Of a stretch of 64,000 nucleotides of DNA, positions 28,599-36,932 are shown one piece after another. The notes under the pieces were generated by a model. It saw only the letters and a program-made list of their open reading frames with translations, did not search any database and had not been told where the DNA came from. The stretch spans positions 5,026,001 to 5,090,000 of the forward strand of contig NZ_CP107841.1 of the NCBI RefSeq assembly GCF_036346855.1, given 5' to 3'. The stretch's first letter is position 1. Each line of letters opens with the position of its first letter. The DNA is from Streptomyces europaeiscabiei (lineage in GTDB: Bacteria; Actinomycetota; Actinomycetes; Streptomycetales; Streptomycetaceae). The position numbers and the translations under genes are program-made.

Positions 28599-29360
28599 TC
28601 AGCCCTCGTTGTCCTGGTTTTTGTCCACAGCGGGTGTCTCCGGGGTTCCCCAGATGGCATCGGCGATCTTCCGGGCCACGTCCTTGAGCATGGCGTCCGG
28701 CACGTGGAGGTACCGGGCCCGCATGCCTGCGGAGGTGCCCGGCTCCCACCCCATGATCTGATCGATGACCCGGGCCGGGACACCGAGCAGCATGAGCACA
28801 GTGGCGGCCGTGTGCCGGGCGTCGTGCAGCCGACCGTCCCGAACCCCCGCCTCTTCCAGCAGACGCTTCCAGTCGTGGTAGTCCGTGTTCGGGCTCAAGG
28901 GGCCACCCAGGGGCTTGGTGAACACGTAGTCCGACTCGGCCCACAGGTCGCCGGCCACCTTGCGCTCGCGCTCTTGCGTCTCGGCGTGTGCCCGGAGCAT
29001 GGCGACCAGCGGGCCCGGCAGGGGCACGGCGCGGCGGCCCGCTCGGGACTTGGTGTTCTTGGTCTCGCGCCGGACCTGCACCTTGGCCGGGCAGTACCCC
29101 GCCTTCCGGCCGCACGGTGAGGCATCCGGGCACCCGTGCTCGTACCGGGGGCGCAGACGGTTCCGGCGCAGCTTCAGGTACTCGTTGGCGAGGTCGACGT
29201 CAGACCAGCGCAGTCCGAGCGTCTCGCCTTGCCGAAGCCCGAGCGCCAGCGGCAGCGGCAGCGCCAGCGCCAGCGCCAGCGGCAACATCCAACGGGCGCT
29301 GTTCCGGCGCTTGTTGGCCTCCAACAGCAGGCACTGAACCTCTTTCGTGGGGATCCACAA
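28599..29360 (-). pseudogene. int: Tyrosine integrase, N-terminally truncated
   Basis: Only the catalytic domain remains. R (LGLRQGETLGLRWSDVDL), H-x-x-R (LHDARHTAATVLMLLG), then H/W (IMGWEP) and nucleophile Tyr (ARYLHV) are all present. The arm- and core-binding N-terminal domains are missing; similarity stops around IPTKEVQCLLLEANKRR. Between ARWMLP and GLRQGE a CTGGCG/GCGC microsatellite adds about ten Ala/Leu/Pro residues that intact relatives lack. Its 3' end lies 65 bp from attachment copy 2, the usual place for such an integrase, so it once served this tRNA-Ser site. Confidence 0.85.
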
Positions 29361-29369
29361 CGAACGCGG

Positions 29370-29625
29370 TCCTCGCCCTGCGGGAACACCTGCTCGCCGT
29401 GCAGGTGACACTGGGCAGCGAGCGTCTACGGCGTTCCGCGCGGCGGGCGTTGGCGAGGCAGCCCCGGGCCACGCCGTAGCACCAGGGCAGTACGGCGTCG
29501 GGGGCGCTCTCCGCCCTCACCTCCACCAGACCCGGTACGTCCTTGATGCGGCGCCACAGCACCAGCAGTGTCTCCGCGAGGACGTCCTCGACCTGGTCGG
29601 GAACCGCGCCCCCACCGCTGTACCG
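29370..29625 (-). pseudogene. ECF-type sigma-70 factor fragment (region 2)
   Basis: One minus-strand frame reads VEDVLAETLLVLWRRIKDVP, then AVLPWCYGVARGCLANARRAERRRRSL, the region 2 pattern of streptomycete ECF sigma factors (an A-E-(D/T) helix followed by LPWLYGVARN-like). Nothing similar to region 4 follows; the frame runs into the integrase remnant. The 5' side fuses with the acyltransferase end. Non-functional relic. Confidence 0.6.
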
Positions 29626-30815
29626 GCGCCTCTACACAGTGAAAGGTCAGCACACACACCGGCAACAGCACCACGTAGAAGGCCACTTCGACCACCACAC
29701 TGTCCTGCCGCCACCGCCCGAACCTGTCGTCGCTCACCGCCAGCAGTACCGGATGTATCAGGTAGACCGAGTAACTGATCGTTCCCAGCCAGATCAGCGG
29801 GCGCGGTATCCGGCGGTGGCGCAGTGCCAGGCCCACGCCGAAGGTGAGTACGGCCAATAGGAACGCCGTGATCCAGCCGCGACGGGTGAAGTTGGACGTG
29901 TCACCGTGCCAGTACGCGCTTCCCACGGCGCAGAACAGCACCACGACCGTCGTCCACGCCGCGTACCGCCACGTGCTCTGGCCGTGCTCGGCCCGGTACG
30001 CGGCGGTGCCCAGGAACATCACGGCGAGGATGACCAGTCCCTCCCACATGGGGACGGTGCCGTTGAAGGCGACGAGGACGAGGGCCAGTACGCCGCCCAG
30101 CAATCCCCCGAGCAAGCGCAGTGCGGGCGATGCCGCGCTCGCGCAGCAGACGGCGAGCAGCATGGTGACGGCGGCGAACGCGATCAGTGGGCCCCTGCCG
30201 ACCGTGTCGGAGACCGCGGAGGCCGGCAATGCGACCCCCACCGCCACGCTCGTGGCAGCGAGTACGGCGAGTGGCGGAGATCGCCGCCGACCGCTTGTGC
30301 AGACGGACCGTGAAGAGCGCCACGACCAGCACATAGAAGGCCATCTCGTACGAGAGCGTCCACGGGACGAGCAGGAGATTGGGCGTGTCCAGCAACTCCT
30401 GGAGCATGGTCACATGAGCGAGGGCGACCGCGGCGACGCTCTGCCCGTCGAACTGACGCCGCTGCGCGAAGCCCAGCATGTCGAGGGTGAGGAGAGCGGT
30501 GACGGCGACCGCCCACAGCGGGTACACGCGGAACAGTCGTCCGACCCAAAACGTCCGGACGCTGCCCCGGCGTTCCAGGGAGGCAGGGATGATGTAGCCG
30601 CTGACCAGGAAGAACACCATGATGCCGTAGCGGCTGGTGTTGAACTGCGGCATCAACTCGTGCCGGAACTCGGCCATATAGGAGTACGAGGAGTGGTCGA
30701 ACACCACGACGAGTGCGGCGAGGCCGCGCAGCGCGTCCAGCCAGCCCAGCCGCGAGGGGCCGGCCGACGCGACGGACACGGGCCTTCGTGACCGAGCGGA
30801 GCTGAGCTCCTCCAT
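29600..30815 (-). pseudogene. Acyltransferase-3 (OafA/YrhL) family protein, frameshifted
   Basis: N-terminal part in one frame: LGWLDALRGLAALVVVFDHSSYSYM..GIMVFFLVSGYIIPASLERRGSVRTFW, with the catalytic-type His and the membrane helices of the family, up to ALFTVRLHKR. The C-terminal part continues in the next frame (SPPLAVLAATSVAVG.. GTISYSVYLIHPVLLAV..HCVEAPVQRWG). The switch lies near 30275-30290. ATG at 30815 is the likely original start. Such proteins O-acylate sugars or peptides in the membrane. Either a true frameshift or a sequencing error. Confidence 0.75.
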
Positions 30816-31005
30816 CGGTTGAGGTGCGTGGCGTGGGGATCCCACACCAGTGATGACGTGTCTTCCCCTGTCGATGTTCAGCTGTTCGCCGATCACCCGC
30901 CGGCAGGTCTCGTCGCCGATGAACCGGAGAGTGTTCGGCGTCTTGCGGACGGCCGTAGCGCGGAACACGTCCCCTGGAAGTTCCTGTCGGCTCCTGGCGT
31001 GCCGG

Positions 31006-32052
31006 TTACTGGACCAGTTCGATGTGGGGATGGTCCGGTGATACCGGGCAGGCGTGGAGTTGCAGGCTGTAGGCGCCGGCGATGTCGAGAAGAGTGAAGT
31101 TCGAGGGCGGGGTGCCGATCAGGAGCGGAGTCGGGTTCGTCCGTTCCTCGTCGGGCATCCAGCTCTTGCTGCCGGAGTTCCATTCCGAGGACGCGATGGT
31201 GAGGAGCGGGGTCGCCTCGGTGCCGCATTCGGGGCAGGGGCGCGGCATGGGGTCGGTGAGGCCCCAGCGGGTCCAGCCGCCGGTCTTCCACCCGGGGGCG
31301 TGGCACAGGTTGCGGAAGTAGAACTCCTGCGGGTCCAACGCGCCGGTGCCGTCCCACGCGAATCCGGCCGTCTCCCACAGGTTCACGTCGCCCAACTGCT
31401 GCTGCAGTTCCTTGCTCAGCTCCAGGGGGCTGGGGTACTCGGTGACCTGTTCCGGTGCGAGCAGGCACGGCTCCGGGAGGTACCAGTCGAACTGGATCAC
31501 GGGCGGCTCGGGCGGGGCCTCGAGGACGTCGGTGACGGAGGCGGAGGAACGCCAGACGAGGGCGGTTCGGGGGTGTGCAAACTCCTCGTGGTCGCAAGGG
31601 CACCACAGAACCTGGAGAAGATCGGCACCGGGAGGGCTGACCGGGAGGGGGACGTCGCGGGTGTAGATCTGGGCCACGGGAATCATGGGAATCGGGCCGT
31701 CGAACCACGGGTGGCCCTCGCGGAGCCGCTGCTCGATCTCCCGTTCCTCTGGCGTGATCGCGGGCGCCTGGGGGTCGCGGAGCCGGCGCTCGGCCGCCGC
31801 TGTACGGATGCGACGCAGGAGCCGGATCTCGTCCGGAGAGTGCATCTCGTCCGCCGCTTCAGTGTCGTGCGGCTCTACGCAGTGGGGCCATGGCTCGTCG
31901 GCGGGCCACAGGAGCGGCCCGCCGACCGAGTTGTCGTACACGGACGGAGACCCGGGCCGGGGATGCAACCGGGTCGCCGTGCGCGCCAGCGGGACCAGTT
32001 GAGGGAAGAGCGCGGTCACGTCGAACGGCCGCGGCGGGGTGGTGAAACTCAT
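31006..32052 (-). CDS. DUF1963 (YwqG-like) protein
   Basis: 348 aa, soluble. Typical actinobacterial DUF1963 text: TRLHPRPGSPSVYDNSVGGPLLWPADEPWPHC near residue 28, IPMIPVAQIYTRDVP, LLQVLWCPCDHEEF, then a Cys pair in RPCPECGTEATPLLTIASSEWN. Biochemical function unknown. It starts 32 bp after the nuclease-like gene on the same strand, so a toxin-immunity or scaffold partnership is possible (inference). Ends in LLDIAGAYSLQLHACP. Confidence 0.7.
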   Translation of the reverse strand: MSFTTPPRPFDVTALFPQLVPLARTATRLHPRPGSPSVYDNSVGGPLLWPADEPWPHCVEPHDTEAADEMHSPDEIRLLRRIRTAAAERRLRDPQAPAITPEEREIEQRLREGHPWFDGPIPMIPVAQIYTRDVPLPVSPPGADLLQVLWCPCDHEEFAHPRTALVWRSSASVTDVLEAPPEPPVIQFDWYLPEPCLLAPEQVTEYPSPLELSKELQQQLGDVNLWETAGFAWDGTGALDPQEFYFRNLCHAPGWKTGGWTRWGLTDPMPRPCPECGTEATPLLTIASSEWNSGSKSWMPDEERTNPTPLLIGTPPSNFTLLDIAGAYSLQLHACPVSPDHPHIELVQ

Positions 32053-32084
32053 GCTGGCTCCCGATGGAACAAACTGACGGTAAA

Positions 32085-33293
32085 TCAGTTACCCAGGTTG
32101 TACAACCCGGTGTTCTTCAGGGTGTTGGGAACATAGACGTTGGGGAACAGTTCCTCGGTCGTCCCATCCGCCTGTTCGATTTTAGCGTTCATCGTGACTC
32201 CCACCGGGATCGTGCTGGTGTCGTCGTTGTAGACGGGCGTCACCTGGTAGAAGACCGCGTCGTCCGTTCCGAGACTGGAGGAGGAGCCCCTGATCATTTT
32301 CTGCGCCATGGTCTCGAAGGTTCGCATGCTGGGCGTGCCGGTGTTCATCCCTGACTGCCAGCATGGGACGAGATTAACCTGTATACCCCTTCCGCCGGTG
32401 ACCTTCGGAATCAGGTGACACCGGGCCTGCCCGTTGGTGAGCGAGTTGTCAGCCTTGAATTTCTCCGCGTCCTGCCAGCCCGGGATGTCTCCCTGTGCGT
32501 CGGTGCCCTCGGGAGCCGTCCTGTCCAGGCATGCCTGTGCCTGCGTCGGCCGCTGCCCGGGCGGGCCCAGCGGGGTGGTCGTCTTGTTGACGTGGGCGAC
32601 CGGTTCGGTGGTGTTCAGGATCCACCCGTTGCCGTTGGGAAGCGCACCAAGCAACGTGGTGTCCAGGCAGCGGGCGTGCGGGCCGGTGTCTGGCAGAGTG
32701 AACTTCACCTCGAACTGGTCGGCGTCGATCACCCGTTGGTCCGCGAAGCCCTTGGTGAGCTGTGCGTCGGCGAACTGCTTGTCGGCGGCCGTGGCATGGG
32801 CACGCACACAGGGCGAGGTCCGATCCAGCTTCTTGCTGTTGCCGAGTACGTACGTGTCCCACTCGCCGTTGCCGAGGTTGGGGATCACCTCGACGCACTG
32901 GGCGCCGTCGGTTCGCCCTTCCTTCGTCTCGGCGAAGGGGAACTCGCTGCAGGTGTCGGTGCTGACAAGATCCGTCCGCGCCTTGAAGCTCCCGCAGGTA
33001 CGGGCCGTGCGGTCGGCCACGCCGCTCGTCGACCGGGTCAGCGGCTTGCCCTTCTTCCCCCAGCCGCCGTCGAGGATCTCCAGATGGCGTCCCTCGGGCA
33101 GAGCGAAGGCATTACTGGGGTTTCGGTAGGAGTGCCCACCGTCGTTGATCCAGACGCCGTCTGCCGACCTCCAATGAGCTGGAGCCCATTGGCCCTGGTT
33201 CTCAAGGATCATCCGCGCGATTTCGGCGGGCTCCTCGAAGCGGATCGCCGAACTGTCCCGGTCGCGGATCGCGCGGGAGACGATGGCCGAGGT
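32085..33293 (-). CDS. Polymorphic-toxin-like DNA/RNA non-specific endonuclease module, 5'-truncated
   Basis: About 400 coding residues; the frame stays open to 33602 but the extra part overlaps a transposase remnant and is Arg/Pro junk. A middle segment CSEFPFAETKEGRTDGAQCVEVIPN recalls NucA/NucB nucleases. The C-terminal part ARCHLIPKVTGGRGIQVNLVPCWQSGMN..SMRTFE matches DNA/RNA non-specific endonuclease toxins (normally RGHLI..GG..NLV...N), here with Cys in place of Gly before His. Then FYQVTPVYN..IPVGVTMNAK, the strand pair of that family. No signal or delivery domain remains. ATG codons such as 33212 could restart it. Confidence 0.6.
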   Translation of the reverse strand, partial: TSAIVSRAIRDRDSSAIRFEEPAEIARMILENQGQWAPAHWRSADGVWINDGGHSYRNPSNAFALPEGRHLEILDGGWGKKGKPLTRSTSGVADRTARTCGSFKARTDLVSTDTCSEFPFAETKEGRTDGAQCVEVIPNLGNGEWDTYVLGNSKKLDRTSPCVRAHATAADKQFADAQLTKGFADQRVIDADQFEVKFTLPDTGPHARCLDTTLLGALPNGNGWILNTTEPVAHVNKTTTPLGPPGQRPTQAQACLDRTAPEGTDAQGDIPGWQDAEKFKADNSLTNGQARCHLIPKVTGGRGIQVNLVPCWQSGMNTGTPSMRTFETMAQKMIRGSSSSLGTDDAVFYQVTPVYNDDTSTIPVGVTMNAKIEQADGTTEELFPNVYVPNTLKNTGLYNLGN

Positions 33294-33532
33294 GCCGGGC
33301 GGACGGCCCGGGCGGGGCCGGTTCCGGATGCGGAGGCCGCGGCGCTGTCGGCGGGGCGGAGGTGTCCGGGGGGATGTGCCGGTGACCTCGGAGGCGTATC
33401 GGCGCCGGCCGGTACGCACGCCCGCGGAATCGCGAAACCGGCCACGATCAAGGCGCCTGGGCTCGTTCGCCAGGCCGGCGGCCACGTCAACGATCTGACC
33501 GGCGCCGGGGTCGGCCGTAGGCAGGTCGCCGA

Positions 33533-33830
33533 GTGGGCAATCGCCGCCTCGATCCGCGGCCGCCGAACAGGCCGGGATCGCCGTCGGCCACCTCAAAGGC
33601 ATCGACGACGCCGTGGCCTACCTCACCGACAAGGCCGCCTACCTCCGCGACGACACCGCGTCGGCCGTACGGCCGGCCGGTCGCGACGGGCATCACCGAG
33701 GGAGCGTGTCGCCACCGGAGACCTCCGAGGCCTGGCCGGAGCCGGCGCCGTGCTGGGGCTCCGTGTCCGACACGCCGCCAACCACTGGGCCCGATACCGC
33801 AGCACCCTCATCCTGCCGCCTGATCAACCA
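33533..33830 (+). mobile_element. ISKra4-family transposase remnant, frameshifted
   Basis: One plus-strand frame reads AEQAGIAVGHLKGIDDAVAYLTDKAAYLRDDTA; another, overlapping, GRPVATGITEGACRH; a third, LAGAGAVLGLRV then ANHWARYRSTLIL. In that order these match the C-terminal half of ISKra4 transposases (..YL--KA-YL-Y--AL--GWPIATGVIEGACRHL..). At least two frame changes and no N-terminus or terminal repeats: dead. Confidence 0.65.
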
Positions 33831-33853
33831 GCACCCTCATCGCATACGCACCC

Positions 33854-34141
33854 TCACGTGCGGTGCGTGATGTCGGTCCAGCGCCAGGCTCGCAGGGACG
33901 AGTCGGTGAAGATGCGGTCCAGCGCCCTGCCCAGATCCGGGTCCGTCTCCGTCTCCGGGTCCGTCTCCGTCTCCGGGTCCGTGGGCCACCGAAGGCGAAC
34001 GGTGAAGCGTTCGCCCGCGAACTCCGGTTCGTAGTCCCAGCCTTCGGGCAGCAGGGCGATGAACCGTACGGCTGCCAGTTCCGGGGCACCGGCCGCCTCG
34101 GTGGAGCGGGGTTCGATCAGGACGACGCGGCGGCCCGTCAT
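33854..34141 (-). CDS. Small hypothetical protein coupled to lanKC
   Basis: 95 aa, soluble. RRVVLIEPRS..LAAVRFIALLPEGWDYEPEFAGERFTVRLRW, then TDPETETDPETETDPD (an 18-bp DNA repeat), then DRIFTDSSLRAWRWTDI. Its ATG overlaps the LanKC stop by 4 bp (ATGA), so it is the last gene of the peptide operon. No recognised family. The strict coupling suggests a helper for the synthetase (inference). Confidence 0.6.
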   Translation of the reverse strand: MTGRRVVLIEPRSTEAAGAPELAAVRFIALLPEGWDYEPEFAGERFTVRLRWPTDPETETDPETETDPDLGRALDRIFTDSSLRAWRWTDITHRT

Positions 34142-36870
34142 GAGGGGCGCCGGCGGGAGGACGGGAAGAACGGCAGGCTCCCGCCCGAGCCCAGTGCCTC
34201 GTCAAGGGCGAGCAGGACTCCCGCTGTGCCGGTGGCGAGGTCGGTCGACAGGCGCAGGGTCTGGTCGCCGAGGAAGGCGGGGTGGCCCGCGTACGGGATG
34301 GCGTGCCAGCCGAAGGCCACCAGGTGGCGGCGTACTGCGGCCTCGGTCTCCGACTTCGGCTCCAACACCGACTTCGGCTCCGACCCCGGCTCCGGCTCCG
34401 GCGTTCTGTCGCGCAGGTGACGCAGGGCGAGCGTCGCCCCGGCGCGGCCCTGGAACAGGCCCGCCTGGGCTTGGTAGAGGGCCGCCACCGATGACTGGAG
34501 GAGGGGGAAGGAGTCGTTCAGCTCCGGCTCGGGGAAGGGGAGATGAGGGAGTACGTCGCTCACGACCATCGCCACTCCCGCCCCGCCCACCGCCAGGTAC
34601 GGCATCCGGCTGATGCCCGGCCCGGCCGACAACTCGGCGAGGTCGTGACGCAGCGCCTCCACCGCCCCGTGCAGCAGCTTCCGGTCACCCGTCTTCTCGT
34701 ACAGCCGCAGCAGGAACAGTGCCGCGCCCGTCGCCCCGTACAGCAGGCCCGGTCGTGGGCGGGCCGCGTAGCCGCCCGGGGTACGGTCCGCGACCAGCTC
34801 CGCGAGGCGTTCGGCCGCGTCGAGGTGGCCGAAGTGGAGCAGGGAGAGGCCGATTCCGGGGAGGCCGGCGAAGAGGGAGCCGTCCAGGTCGTCCAGCGGC
34901 AGGGCGAGGGCACGGTCCAGGACTTCACGGGCCTCGACCGTACGGCCCAGGGCGTCGAGGGCGTACGCGATGCCGTGCAGGCCGTCGTAGAAGCCGGGGC
35001 GGGGGTCGGCCCAGCGGCGTACGCGCTCGGTCAGCCAGTCCACGTGTGCGGCCGGGATCTCCGTACCCGCGCCGCCCAGCGCCCACAGGACTCCGGCGGC
35101 GCCGTGGGCGAGGTCGAGGCCGCCGCCCGGGTCGGTGAACTGGGCGATGTCGCCGGGGAAGAGGCGGTCCTCGCGGTCCGGGGTCGCGGTGGCCAGGATT
35201 CCGGCCGCGAGTGACGCGCGCAGGGACGGCCAGTCGGCGGGGGTGAGGGTCTCGGGCCAGACCGGGGCAGCGGCGCGCTCGGCGCTCACTGCGGCCTCGG
35301 TGTCCGCCTCGGTGTCCGCGTCGGTGTCCGCCTCGGTGTCCGCCTCGGTGTCCGCGTCGGTGTCCGCCTCGGTGTCCGCGTCGGTCTCAGCGTGCGCGTC
35401 GGCCGCGTCGGCCTTGGCGGCCTCGGTCGCCTCGCCGCCCTCCGGGCCCGCCAGATCCGCCGCCACCCGCTCCGCGAAGTCCGCCGGTACCGGGAAGTTC
35501 TCCGTCACCAGCGCGATCAGCTGCTGTGTCTTCTCCCGGCCCCAGCCCACCACCACCGTCAGCGGCAGGAACACCGCGAGCCGCAGGCAGCCGAGCGCGT
35601 ACCGGTCGACCGCCGCGCCCACGTAACCGGCCGGGGCGCGGAAGCCGGGCGCGCCGATCGCCTGAGGTGCCTCGTCGTCTACCGGGGTCGCCGTCTCCAG
35701 GTCGATGAAGGCGATCGTGCCGTCCGGCCGGACCAGGACGTTGTTGGGGTGCAGATCACCGAAGACCACACCCCGGGCGTGCATGGCCCGCACGCCCGCG
35801 TCGATCTGGTCGATGACGGACAACGCCCACGAGGTGTACGCCGCGAACGACCCGGGGGAGGCGTCGGCATCCGGGTTCAGCAGTGGGTTGGACTCGTGGA
35901 TGCGGGTATGGAGCGATGCACCGGGCACGAACTCCCGTGCCAGGAAGTAGTGTTCGCGGCCTTTTCGGTAGTCGATCAGCGGCGGTACGCAGTCCAGTCC
36001 CGCCAGCCGCTCCAGCGCCCAGCGCTCCCGCTCCAGCCGGGCCACCGCGTCCGCGCCCTCCTCGTCGAGGCCGGCCAGCGGGCGGGCCTCCTTGAGGAGC
36101 ACGGAGGCGGAGGCCTCGGTACCGGGGCCCTGGCGCAGGTCCGCGGCCTCGTACACGCCGCCCCCGTTGGAGAAGTGCAGCGCCCTGACCGCGCGGAACG
36201 GGAAGTCGCCCATCGTGCTCGCGTTACGGGCCGCCAGCGACTCGGCGAGGCAGTCCGGCAGCGTCACCCACGCGGGCGGCCGGAACCCGGGGCCGCGCAC
36301 ATCGGGGACGAGGCGGCCGTCCGGGTCCTCGATGCAGTGCACCGGGTCGCCCTTCGCGTCCCGGCCGAGGCGTGCGACGAAGCCGCCGTAGCGGACGTAG
36401 AGCGGGCCGGAGCGCCAGCGCAGGTCGCTGAGGATGTACGGGCCGGGCTCGCCGCCTATCTCGGCGTCCAGCTCGACGAGCACCCGCTCCAGCTGGGGCT
36501 CGTCCAGCGGGTAGACGGTGATGAACTTGCCGCTCGCGCCGCGGTCGCCGTACTTGCTGTTGCGCCGGCTCAGGACCTTGGCGCTGCGGATGTACTTGAA
36601 GGTGAGCCGCTCGCGTACGCAGTAGGCGCGTACGACGTCGAGGATGTGGTCGGCGTTGTCCCGGGTCGCCGAGACATGGATCTTCCAGCCCTGGCCGGGG
36701 AGTTCGGTGCGCGGCGGGGTCAGCACCACCCAGTCGCTGTTGACGGTCCGGGTCCAGCCCGCGGGGGGTTCCGCCACGACGTCGGCGGGCTCGGTGGTGG
36801 CAGCGGCGGTCGCCGGGTCCTCGTAGAACGCGTTGCCCGCCTGGCAGTAAGTCACATACCGGAGATCCAT
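34138..36870 (-). CDS. lanKC: Class III lanthionine synthetase-like protein (LanKC)
   Basis: 910 aa. Residues 1-210 correspond to the lyase domain. A Ser/Thr-kinase domain spans about 230-490 (Lys260 in VLLKEA; catalytic loop VFGDLHPNNV with Asp372; FIDLE in place of DFG at 388-392). An acidic linker of DADT/EADT repeats fills 497-527. The LanC-like domain runs from about 570 (GLDLAHGAAGV, FYDGLHGIAYAL, GLPGIGLSLL). No Cys-His zinc ligand motif is present, as in class III. Expected chemistry: phosphorylation of Ser/Thr, elimination to Dha/Dhb, with cyclisation only if Cys is available. The ATG at 36870 has AGGAAG. Confidence 0.93.
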   Translation of the reverse strand: MDLRYVTYCQAGNAFYEDPATAAATTEPADVVAEPPAGWTRTVNSDWVVLTPPRTELPGQGWKIHVSATRDNADHILDVVRAYCVRERLTFKYIRSAKVLSRRNSKYGDRGASGKFITVYPLDEPQLERVLVELDAEIGGEPGPYILSDLRWRSGPLYVRYGGFVARLGRDAKGDPVHCIEDPDGRLVPDVRGPGFRPPAWVTLPDCLAESLAARNASTMGDFPFRAVRALHFSNGGGVYEAADLRQGPGTEASASVLLKEARPLAGLDEEGADAVARLERERWALERLAGLDCVPPLIDYRKGREHYFLAREFVPGASLHTRIHESNPLLNPDADASPGSFAAYTSWALSVIDQIDAGVRAMHARGVVFGDLHPNNVLVRPDGTIAFIDLETATPVDDEAPQAIGAPGFRAPAGYVGAAVDRYALGCLRLAVFLPLTVVVGWGREKTQQLIALVTENFPVPADFAERVAADLAGPEGGEATEAAKADAADAHAETDADTEADTDADTEADTEADTDADTEADTEAAVSAERAAAPVWPETLTPADWPSLRASLAAGILATATPDREDRLFPGDIAQFTDPGGGLDLAHGAAGVLWALGGAGTEIPAAHVDWLTERVRRWADPRPGFYDGLHGIAYALDALGRTVEAREVLDRALALPLDDLDGSLFAGLPGIGLSLLHFGHLDAAERLAELVADRTPGGYAARPRPGLLYGATGAALFLLRLYEKTGDRKLLHGAVEALRHDLAELSAGPGISRMPYLAVGGAGVAMVVSDVLPHLPFPEPELNDSFPLLQSSVAALYQAQAGLFQGRAGATLALRHLRDRTPEPEPGSEPKSVLEPKSETEAAVRRHLVAFGWHAIPYAGHPAFLGDQTLRLSTDLATGTAGVLLALDEALGSGGSLPFFPSSRRRPS

Positions 36871-36900
36871 GATCGTTCTTCCTGTCCCTCTCCGTCTCGG

Positions 36901-36932
36901 CTTCTCGGCTTCTCGGCTTCTCGGCTTCTCGG
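36901..36932. repeat. 8-bp tandem repeat between lanKC and mpaP
   Basis: Four exact copies of CTTCTCGG fill most of the 62-bp gap between the mpaP stop and the lanKC start; the array ends at the last base before the mpaP stop codon. Confidence 0.9.

Noticed and set aside
34138..36870. Zinc-dependent LanC cyclase activity for the LanKC C-terminus
   Set aside because: No Cys and Cys-His zinc ligands are visible, as expected for class III, and the precursors have no Cys to cyclise.
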